A stretch of DNA of 12,780 bases from CAMLHP01 sp035707845 (lineage in GTDB: Bacteria; Gemmatimonadota; Gemmatimonadetes; Gemmatimonadales; GWC2-71-9), in assembly GCA_035707845.1 (NCBI GenBank), contig DASSTP010000120.1, positions 1 through 12,780 on the forward strand, in the 5' to 3' direction. Shown here piece by piece: positions 8,601 to 12,780 of the stretch. Position 1 is the stretch's first letter, and each line of letters starts with the position of its first letter. Below the pieces are notes generated by a model that was given only the letters and a program-made list of their open reading frames with translations, was not told where the DNA came from and made no database searches. A program made the translations under genes and the position numbers.

Positions 8601-8818
8601 ATGGCGTGGATGTCGTTACCCAGGGAATCGCCGACGCGGCCGCGCTGGTGGACGGCGCGTGGCTGGTCTTCGACTGGAAGACCGATCACGCGGACGACGC
8701 CACCTGGGCGCGCCGCGAGGAGGAGTATCGCCGGCAGGTGGAAGCATATGCGCGCATGATATCGGCGCGCGCGGGCGTGCCGGCGCAAGGTGAAATCATC
8801 CGAGTGAAGGAGCCGTGA
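5696..8818 (+). CDS. addA: AddA-like UvrD/Rep helicase with C-terminal nuclease domain
   Basis: 1040 aa, the motor subunit of an AddAB-type enzyme; it should translocate 3'-5' on DNA using ATP and cut with its own nuclease. All superfamily 1A helicase motifs are present: Walker A AGAGSGKT (27-34, K33), VTFTRKSAAELRERF (Ia), TIHAFC, Walker B LLVDEFQDTD (D342, E343), VVGDPKQSIYRFRRAD (III), LVSNFRS (IV), VMNLHKAKGLQARVV (V) and LLYVAATRA (VI, R779). The C-terminal RecB-family nuclease has GTLVHQALE (H892), QGIADAAAL (D980), VFDWKTD (D993, K995) and YRRQVEAYA (Q1014, Y1018), so it looks catalytically intact. Length is somewhat below B. subtilis AddA (about 1230). ATG 5696 was chosen because it forms an ATGA overlap with the addB-like stop; ATG 5705 is an alternative. 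The stop at 8816-8818 overlaps the next start by one base. With two intact nuclease domains in the pair, AddAB fits better than RecBCD. Confidence 0.93.
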   Translation: MSGMTPPDDIDRKRIETDLDTNLLVEAGAGSGKTHGLVERMLALIARGTPAEQIAAVTFTRKSAAELRERFEEELEKRGLPGRDQAFIGTIHAFCGRLLREHPLEAGLDPAFQELDEEAWPVLVQDFWRRRIERLRAQGDPSLEAVIQLGIDPRDLAGGFATFVTYPDVSFPSTAVPPPDPAACRKRLLALLARSGEMFPEEEPENGYDNLQRTCRRLRFWQRTQEWDHLPTFAAALASLSSRSCGVTQNRWADKRAAKALGEEWADFLAQDVAPLLTRWREHCYHPVMTLLMQAAAVFSAERLHSGALGFGDLLLGASRLLRNSSRARRMLGERFRHLLVDEFQDTDPIQAEICFLLASDPGEGVDWRRVTLRPGALFVVGDPKQSIYRFRRADIQTYEMVKRRMAEQGAVLRLVSNFRSVHAIAALVDTHFAAHFPAEGSAVQAPFAPLATLKPPADADGVFCYGVTPEGNNKDDIHAEDARRVASFIAERIATQGYRASEFLVLALNLKSLAYYARELAARNVPVSVTGAPLSQEDELGELLIILRALAQPSNAVLVAAALEGLCFGLSPADLDAGRSAGLRFTVSEPPSETGTRCGTALATLHAWWRVSRQLAPDLLVEHLLDATGLLPLAAGLSLGDARAGALLHLVELLRRESAEVGLSLPRAVELIETALAVSSAETPLRPGRRDAVRVMNLHKAKGLQARVVMLVAPVAQSEHPPSVHVRRDGEGAATGGMVISNDDRPLAQPAGWQEMAARESKFAEAERQRLLYVAATRAEQELIVSQLVLQLKTKAAEDKSFWSPLAGALAQHATPMTLPLDQPAGRDEPDVTNAELQARCEETGAQRTAAGSLGIRLTSVTRTLRQEREEARLAGNARRRGGATWGTLVHQALEAMGRGREGASLERYVRALVQEAQSAATALELETMVARVLAQAEQVRESAAWQQLTGATNRAFELPVFTVDHADGVDVVTQGIADAAALVDGAWLVFDWKTDHADDATWARREEEYRRQVEAYARMISARAGVPAQGEIIRVKEP

Positions 8819-9891
8819 TGGCAGGGAGCAAGCTGCAGCGATGGATGGACCTCCTGGCGGCGCTGCTCCGGCGCCACTACCCCGTCACCTTCGATGAAGT
8901 GCGGCAGGACGTGCCGGCCTACACCGGCGGCGCGCCCGAGACGGTGCGCCGCATGTTCGAGCGCGACAAGGACGACCTGCGGCAGTTCGGCGTCCCCATC
9001 GAAACCGTGACCGAAGACGGCGAGGTGCGTGGCTACCGGCTGCGCACCCGCGACTTCTACATGCCGTACTTGGCGGTGGTGGACGCCGAACGCCGCACCG
9101 AACCGCAGCGGGTGGACCGCGAGGGATTTCGCGGGCTGGCGCGCCTCGCCTTCACGTCCGACGAGCTCGCGGCCATCGCCGACGGGGCTCGGCAGGTGAT
9201 GCACCTCGGCGATGACGACCTTGCCGGCGACGTGCGCTCTGCCCTCCGCAAGCTGGCCGTGGACCTTCCCATGGATGGCGTGGAGCAGGCATCGAACAGC
9301 GTGAATGTCCTGCCGGCCACGGCGCGCCACGACCACGCCGTGCTCGACGAGCTGGCCGGCGCCATGGAGCGGCGGAAGCGGGTGAGTTTCGACTATGCGT
9401 CGGTGGCCACGGGGGCAACCACGCGCCGCACCGTGGAGCCACTGGGCCTCTTCTTCCTGAGCCATCACTGGTACCTCGCCGCACGCGAGCCGGGTGAGGA
9501 GCTGGTCAAGAATTTCCGGGTGAGCCGCATGGCCAATGCGAGCGCCAATCGGCGGAAGCCGGGGACACCCGACTTCGAGCGGCCCGCGGGTTTCGATTTG
9601 CGCCTGCATGCGCGCCAACGCAATGCCTGGGAACTGGGCGACGGCAACTGGATGGACGCGGTGGTGAGCTTTGCCAGCCACTCCGGCGCCGCCGATGCCG
9701 CCCAGCGGCTCGGCGCCGACGTGCCGAGTGAGCCCGCGCAGCGCTGCTACCAGGTGCGGCGGCTCGATGCCTTCGTGCGCTGGCTGCTGCCGCTCGCGGG
9801 ACAGGTGACACCGGTCTCGCCGCCCGAACTGGTGGAGGCCTGGCAGGACGCCCTGCATGACACCCTCGCGCTCTACGGAGGTGCGGCATGA
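8818..9891 (+). CDS. WYL-domain transcriptional regulator, PafB-like
   Basis: 357 aa. An N-terminal winged helix (about residues 1-75) ends in RMFERDKDDLRQFGVPIET, followed by GYRL and DFYMPYL, a near-signature of PafB proteins. The WYL domain lies at about 180-240, with its name motif as HHWYLAA (W218, Y219, L220) and a following NFRVSRM. The C-terminal part (about 270-357) would be the WCX extension. In mycobacteria PafB and PafC work together as an activator of the LexA-independent DNA damage response, and WYL domains of related regulators bind single-stranded nucleic acid. The start is ATG 8818, inside the addA-like stop (TGATG), with AAGGAG 5 nt upstream; the GTG at 8815 is rejected. Co-transcription with addBA points to a repair role. 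Whether it activates its own operon is inference. The orthology to true PafB is likely but untested. Confidence 0.88.
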   Translation: MAGSKLQRWMDLLAALLRRHYPVTFDEVRQDVPAYTGGAPETVRRMFERDKDDLRQFGVPIETVTEDGEVRGYRLRTRDFYMPYLAVVDAERRTEPQRVDREGFRGLARLAFTSDELAAIADGARQVMHLGDDDLAGDVRSALRKLAVDLPMDGVEQASNSVNVLPATARHDHAVLDELAGAMERRKRVSFDYASVATGATTRRTVEPLGLFFLSHHWYLAAREPGEELVKNFRVSRMANASANRRKPGTPDFERPAGFDLRLHARQRNAWELGDGNWMDAVVSFASHSGAADAAQRLGADVPSEPAQRCYQVRRLDAFVRWLLPLAGQVTPVSPPELVEAWQDALHDTLALYGGAA

Positions 9892-10838
9892 GCGACACCG
9901 CTGCGGACCAGCTCCGGCGCGTCCTGCTCCTCATTCCCAAGCTCGCCGACGACGAAAACCACGACATCGACGAGGTCGCGGCACTGCTGGGCGTGGACCG
10001 CACCACGCTGCTGCGCGATGTACGCTCACTGGCTGACCGGTTCGATGACCCGGGCGGGTTCGTGGCCGGCGTCACCATCACCCAGGACCACGAGGTGGTC
10101 TCGGTGCACGCCAGCCACTTCCTGCGTCCCATGCGGCTCACGGTGAGCGAGCTCGCGGCGCTGGAACTGGGGCTCGCCATGCTGCGCGGCCTGCGCCCGC
10201 CGGAAGAGCTGGTGGTCGTGGATGCTGCGCGCACACGCCTGCGCGAGGTGCTGGCTGAGCTGCCCGACAGCACTGAGGCGCCGTCGCTTCGCTCGGCCAG
10301 TCTCGGCGTACTGACTCCCGAGCTGCGTGCCACGCGCGAAGTCCTGCGGCACGCCACCCGCGACCGGCACAAGGTGCGCATCGGATACCGCAAGGCCGAC
10401 GCCGCTTCGGCGAGCGAACGGGTCATCTGCCCCTATGGATTGATCTTCTCGCGCGGCACCTGGTACCTGGTGGCGCACTGCGAATCGAGCGCGGGGCTCC
10501 GGGTGTTCCGGCTCGACCGCATCGCCAGGGTGGAGCGGCTGGACCAGAGTTTCGATGGGCCGGAAGAGGAAGTGCTCGCGAGCGTCGTGCGCGACGGCCA
10601 CGTCTTCCATACCGAAGATCCAGTCGCGAGCGTGACGATCCGGTATTCGCCGGCGGTGGCCGGATGGATCGCCGAGCGGGAAGGCGTGGCGCTGGCTGAT
10701 GATGGGTCACTCACCCGGGACTATCCGCTGGCGGATACCGACTGGGCCGTACGCCACGTCCTGCAGTATGGCCCCGAAGCGGAAGTGCTGGCACCGCGTG
10801 AGGTGAGGGAGGCGGTTGTTGGAAGGCTTAGGGCGTGA
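9888..10838 (+). CDS. WYL-domain transcriptional regulator, PafC-like
   Basis: 316 aa. The N-terminal helix-turn-helix (about residues 8-50, LLLIPKLADDENHDIDEVAALLGVDRTTLLRDV cut into its parts as LIPKL, EVAALLGV and LLRDVRSLADRF) and the following RPMRLTVSELAALELGLAML match the layout of PafC. The WYL domain has GTWYLVAH (W192, Y193, L194) and VFRLDRIARVERL (F207-R211), the conserved arginine-rich strand thought to bind ligand. The WCX region fills the C-terminus to VREAVVGRLRA. Start ATG 9888 forms an ATGA overlap with the PafB-like gene and has GGAGGTG 4 nt upstream, so the two proteins are probably made in similar amounts and may act as a heterodimer, as PafBC does. No proteasome or Pup ligase genes are visible next to it, unlike the actinobacterial locus. 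The stop codon lies inside a 13-bp repeat word shared with the convergent padR gene. Confidence 0.88.
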   Translation: MSDTAADQLRRVLLLIPKLADDENHDIDEVAALLGVDRTTLLRDVRSLADRFDDPGGFVAGVTITQDHEVVSVHASHFLRPMRLTVSELAALELGLAMLRGLRPPEELVVVDAARTRLREVLAELPDSTEAPSLRSASLGVLTPELRATREVLRHATRDRHKVRIGYRKADAASASERVICPYGLIFSRGTWYLVAHCESSAGLRVFRLDRIARVERLDQSFDGPEEEVLASVVRDGHVFHTEDPVASVTIRYSPAVAGWIAEREGVALADDGSLTRDYPLADTDWAVRHVLQYGPEAEVLAPREVREAVVGRLRA

Positions 10839-10909
10839 GGCCTGGGGCTTGAGGCATGCGGCCTCACGCCCCAGGCCCCATGCCCCATGCCCTCCTAGGC
10901 CTCACGCCC
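10831..10909. terminator. Nested inverted repeats between convergent genes, probable bidirectional 3'-end structure
   Basis: The inner hairpin has arms GGCCTGGGGCTTGAGGC (10839-10855) and GCCTCACGCCCCAGGCC (10861-10877), 16 of 17 paired, with a 5-nt loop. Outer arms GGGCGTGAGGCCT (10831-10843) and its exact reverse complement (10897-10909) each contain the stop codon of one convergent gene: TGA 10836-10838 for the PafC-like gene and TGA 10904-10902 for padR. Position and stem strength suit termination of both transcripts. There is no T-run on either side, so it may rely on Rho or act mainly against 3' exonucleases. Confidence 0.6.
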
Positions 10910-11477
10910 CCACGCCCCATGCCTCTTCCACGTCCTTCGTCGCCTGCTTGAGGATCTCTGCCACCTTCGCAAGGGCGGGGTCGTCGGGGCCGCGGCGCCA
11001 GGCGGTGCCGAAGGTGGTCTTGGCGAGCCGGCCGAAGGTGCGGTGCAGGTCGCCCATGGCGCCGCCGGCAACGTCGCGCACGGTCTCCTTGACCCTCTCG
11101 ACTATCTCGTCAATCACGTCCCGGTTCTTGACCAGATACGCGTCCCCGTCCGGCGTAATGTGATAGACCTTCTTGCCGTCCACCTCTTCCACCCGGACAA
11201 ACCCCTCGTCTTCGAGCAGCTGCAGCGTGGGATAGACGGTGCCGGGCGACGGCGAATAGGTGCCGGCCATCTTCTCCTCCAGCGCCTTCATCACCTCGTA
11301 GCCGTGCATCGGCTTTTCCTTGAGCAGGCGCAGGATGATGAACTTCACCTCGCCCGACTCGAACATCTGCCGGCGTCGCCGGCCTCGGCCACCCTTGGGC
11401 CCTCCCCAGCCACCGAAGTTGAATGGGAAATCGGCGCTGAACGGGCCGAAGCCCCAGTCATTGTGTGAGTTACGCAT
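10902..11477 (-). CDS. PadR-family transcriptional regulator
   Basis: 191 aa. The winged helix of PadR repressors is clear at about residues 38-115: ESGEVKFIILRLLKEKPMHG, YEVMKALEEK, then the hallmark YSPSPGTVYPTLQLLEDEG and the wing VEEVDGKKVYHITPDG. A C-terminal helical segment (about 115-190) would form the dimer interface. The N-terminus is a Gly/Phe-rich, then Arg-rich tail (FNFGGWGGPKGGRGRRRRQ), common in one PadR subgroup. The start is ATG at 11477-11475, with GGAGG (11489-11485) ideally spaced at 7 nt; an upstream in-frame GTG-type extension to 11540 would run through the promoter and is rejected. The gene is alone: it converges on the WYL genes and lies 300 nt downstream of the reductase on the same strand. 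PadR regulators commonly repress their own gene, and a palindrome overlaps the promoter here. Its other targets and ligand cannot be told. Confidence 0.92.
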   Translation of the reverse strand: MRNSHNDWGFGPFSADFPFNFGGWGGPKGGRGRRRRQMFESGEVKFIILRLLKEKPMHGYEVMKALEEKMAGTYSPSPGTVYPTLQLLEDEGFVRVEEVDGKKVYHITPDGDAYLVKNRDVIDEIVERVKETVRDVAGGAMGDLHRTFGRLAKTTFGTAWRRGPDDPALAKVAEILKQATKDVEEAWGVGA

Positions 11478-11491
11478 TTCTGTGCCTCCAG

Positions 11492-11519
11492 TATATCGTG
11501 CGATGTTACGTACGATATA
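11492..11519. promoter_or_regulatory. Candidate PadR operator (8-bp perfect inverted repeat)
   Basis: TATATCGT (11492-11499) and ACGATATA (11512-11519) are exact inverted repeats separated by 12 nt, an AT-rich island in otherwise very GC-rich DNA. The centre of the element is 28 nt upstream of the padR start codon, and its right arm covers the likely -10 box. Size, symmetry and place suit an autoregulatory site for the dimeric winged-helix protein encoded next to it. Confidence 0.55.
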
Positions 11520-11540
11520 TCGGAGAGTGTCTGGCGTCAA
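11512..11540 (-). promoter_or_regulatory. Candidate padR promoter
   Basis: Read on the minus strand, TTGACG (11540-11535) is followed 17 nt later by TATCGT (11517-11512); the overlapping TATATC (11519-11514) is an alternative -10 at 15 nt spacing. Transcription would begin near 11505, giving a leader of roughly 28 nt that contains the GGAGG site. The TTGACG sits in a local TTGACGC repeat (11534-11548), so the -35 call is weak. Confidence 0.35.
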
Positions 11541-11590
11541 GCGTCAAGTCGGGCGTCGAGCGCCAAGTGCTGTGCGCGAGGCGGTGTACC

Positions 11591-11683
11591 GGCGGCCTGC
11601 GGGCCGCCCCACTTGAATCGGGATGCCGGTGATGCACGGCGTGATGAGATCGGGATGTCAGTGGGGCGGCCGCAGGCCGCCCC
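11591..11683. repeat. REP/BIME-like pair of GC-rich palindromes
   Basis: The left palindrome is GGCGGCC-TGCG-GGCCGCC (11591-11608, 7-bp stem, 4-nt loop). The right palindrome is GGGGCGGCC-GCA-GGCCGCCCC (11663-11683, 9-bp perfect stem, 3-nt loop). The two units are also inverted copies of each other: 11591-11612 matches the reverse complement of 11661-11681 except for one missing base. The spacer (11613-11660) contains ATCGGGATG twice. Two inverted palindromes around a short spacer is the layout of a bacterial interspersed mosaic element, usually mobilised by a RAYT transposase coded elsewhere. It lies between padR and the reductase, outside any gene. Confidence 0.65.
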
Positions 11684-11721
11684 TGCAGGGGACTTGTGAG
11701 ATCCAGCCGCGGGCAGACACA

Positions 11722-11777
11722 CTTCCCGTCTTCCCCTCTTCCCGTCCTCCCGCCTTCCCGTCTTCCCGCCTTCCCGC
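11722..11777. repeat. Seven tandem 8-nt units (CTTCCCGC/T) next to the reductase stop codon
   Basis: Seven units with strict 8-nt period fill 11722-11777: CTTCCCGT, CTTCCCCT, CTTCCCGT, CCTCCCGC, CTTCCCGT, CTTCCCGC, CTTCCCGC. The array abuts the reductase stop codon (TAG, 11780-11778) directly. The minus strand, which is the sense strand of the reductase, is purine-rich with a GGG run every 8 nt, so the reductase mRNA 3' end could form a G-quadruplex (G3 runs with 5-nt loops). The pyrimidine/purine asymmetry would also allow triplex DNA. A role in ending or protecting the transcript is possible but unproven. Confidence 0.8.
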
Positions 11778-12761
11778 CTATCGCATCACTGTCCTCATCC
11801 CGCTCTCCGCATATCGGTCGCCGGCGCCGGCGCCGAGGGGCGCCACTTCATCGAGGTGCGCCATGTCGGCGTCGCTGAGCTCGATGTCGGCGGCCGCCGC
11901 GTTTTCCTCCAGCCGGCTGATCTTCGTCGTGCCCGGAATCGGCACGATGTCATCGCCACGATGCAGCAGCCAGGCCAGCGCGAGCTGGGCGGGCGTCGCT
12001 CCTTTTTCGGATGCGAGACTCGTGACCCGCGACACGAGACCCAGGTTCTTCTCCAGGTTCTCATCCTGGAACCGCGGATGCCGGCGGCGCGAGTCATTTT
12101 CCGCAAGCGCATCCACGTTGGTGATCGTGCCGGCCAGCAGTCCCCGTCCCAGCGGGCTGTAAGCCACGAAGCCGATGCCGAGCTCGCGCAGGGTGGGAAG
12201 CACGTCGGTCTCGATCTCGCGGGTCCAGAGTGAATACTCGCCCTGGTATGCCGCGATCGGATGTACCGCGACGGCACGGTGGATGGTCTCCGGCTTCGCC
12301 TCCGAGAGCCCCAGGTACCGGACCTTCCCCGCTTCCACCAGGCGAGCCATGGCGCCGACCGTGTCCTCGATGGGCGTCTCCAGGTCAACGCGGTGCTGGT
12401 AGTAGAGGTCGATGTGATCCACGCCCAGCCGCTTGAGCGACGCGTCGCAGGCGGCGCGCACGTACTCGGGGCGCCCGCTGATGCTGAACTTCGACGGATC
12501 CGCGGGATCGCGGACGTTGCCGAACTTGGTGGCGAGGACGACCTCGTTCCGGCGCCTGGCGATCGCGCGCCCCACCAGCTTCTCGTTCTCGCCGATGCCG
12601 TACATGTCAGCAGTGTCGAGGAAGGTGACGCCGATGTCGAGCGCGCGGTGGATGGTGGCAATGGACTGCTCTTCATTGGCAGGGCCATAGAATTCCGACA
12701 TGCCCATGCAGCCGAGGCCGATGGCGGAGACCGTGAGGGGGCCTATTGTACGGTGGAGCAT
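11778..12761 (-). CDS. Aldo/keto reductase, AKR13-like
   Basis: 327 aa, a normal length for a monomeric NADPH-dependent (alpha/beta)8-barrel oxidoreductase that reduces aldehydes or ketones in the cytoplasm. The catalytic tetrad is visible: D49 and Y54 in FLDTADMYG, K79 in LATKFG, and H123 in YYQHRVD. The opening VSAIGLGCMGMSEFYG, the segment GRPEYVRAACDASLKRLGVD, and the cofactor-binding VPIPGTTKISRLEENAAAAD are typical of the AKR13 (YakC-like) group. The start ATG (12761-12759) has GAGGA (12772-12768) 6 nt upstream; the promoter lies outside the window. The natural substrate cannot be deduced. The stop codon touches an 8-nt repeat array, and the next gene on the strand, padR, lies 300 nt away with its own promoter candidate, so the two are probably not one operon. 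Confidence 0.95.
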   Translation of the reverse strand: MLHRTIGPLTVSAIGLGCMGMSEFYGPANEEQSIATIHRALDIGVTFLDTADMYGIGENEKLVGRAIARRRNEVVLATKFGNVRDPADPSKFSISGRPEYVRAACDASLKRLGVDHIDLYYQHRVDLETPIEDTVGAMARLVEAGKVRYLGLSEAKPETIHRAVAVHPIAAYQGEYSLWTREIETDVLPTLRELGIGFVAYSPLGRGLLAGTITNVDALAENDSRRRHPRFQDENLEKNLGLVSRVTSLASEKGATPAQLALAWLLHRGDDIVPIPGTTKISRLEENAAAADIELSDADMAHLDEVAPLGAGAGDRYAESGMRTVMR

Positions 12762-12780
12762 TGGAAATCCTCGGTGAATC

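Noticed and set aside
8686..9858. 390-codon open frame on the minus strand opposite the PafB-like gene
   Set aside because: It covers a gene with good start signals and WYL motifs; no plausible domain in the antisense product.
1436..10838. Anti-phage defence island
   Set aside because: No recognisable defence effector, toxin, restriction enzyme, integrase or transposase is present; the genes read as a core DNA repair operon.
11478..11540. Upstream start for padR adding 21 residues
   Set aside because: It would place the promoter and palindrome inside the gene; ATG 11477 has an ideal GGAGG.

Overview
No database search was possible; every family call below rests on motifs read from the sequence. 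The DNA is very GC-rich and densely coded, with overlapping start and stop codons. Protein style, an AddAB-type helicase-nuclease and paired PafB/PafC-like WYL regulators suit a high-GC soil or sediment bacterium. Gemmatimonadota is my best guess, but this is inference; no rRNA or other marker gene is present.

Layout. (1) 1-1340 (+): the 3' part of an ABC-F ATPase of the YheS type, entering from the left edge. (2) 1436-10838 (+): a tight five-gene run: rmuC, an AddB-like nuclease, an AddA-like helicase/nuclease, a PafB-like WYL regulator and a PafC-like WYL regulator. Adjacent genes overlap by 14, 4, 1 and 4 nt, so they are almost certainly one operon with translational coupling. (3) 10839-10901: a compact repeat/hairpin between convergent genes. 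(4) 10902-11477 (-): a PadR-family repressor with a palindromic operator candidate over its promoter. (5) 11478-11777: a 300-nt gap holding the PadR promoter, a pair of GC-rich palindromes resembling a REP/BIME element, and an 8-nt microsatellite array with strong G-quadruplex potential. (6) 11778-12761 (-): an aldo/keto reductase of the AKR13-like type. The last 19 nt hold only its ribosome binding site. No tRNA, rRNA, CRISPR array, transposase or phage gene was seen.

How it fits together. The operon reads as a DNA break-processing unit. AddA supplies the motor and one nuclease; AddB supplies a second nuclease with four cysteines for an iron-sulfur cluster; RmuC is a membrane-anchored recombination-associated protein. 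The WYL pair resembles PafB and PafC, which in mycobacteria activate the LexA-independent DNA damage response. The attractive hypothesis is a self-regulated repair module in which WYL regulators sense a DNA-damage signal, perhaps the single-stranded DNA made by the enzyme they are encoded with.

The second theme is repeats. Short word-like repeats sit at gene ends and even inside genes: in-frame 21-bp repeats in the ABC-F linker, inverted 9-bp arrays either side of its stop codon, a 21-bp hairpin inside addB, a repetitive addB start, twin 13-bp copies holding both convergent stop codons, and an 8-bp array one base beyond the reductase stop codon. These are the least explained part of the window.
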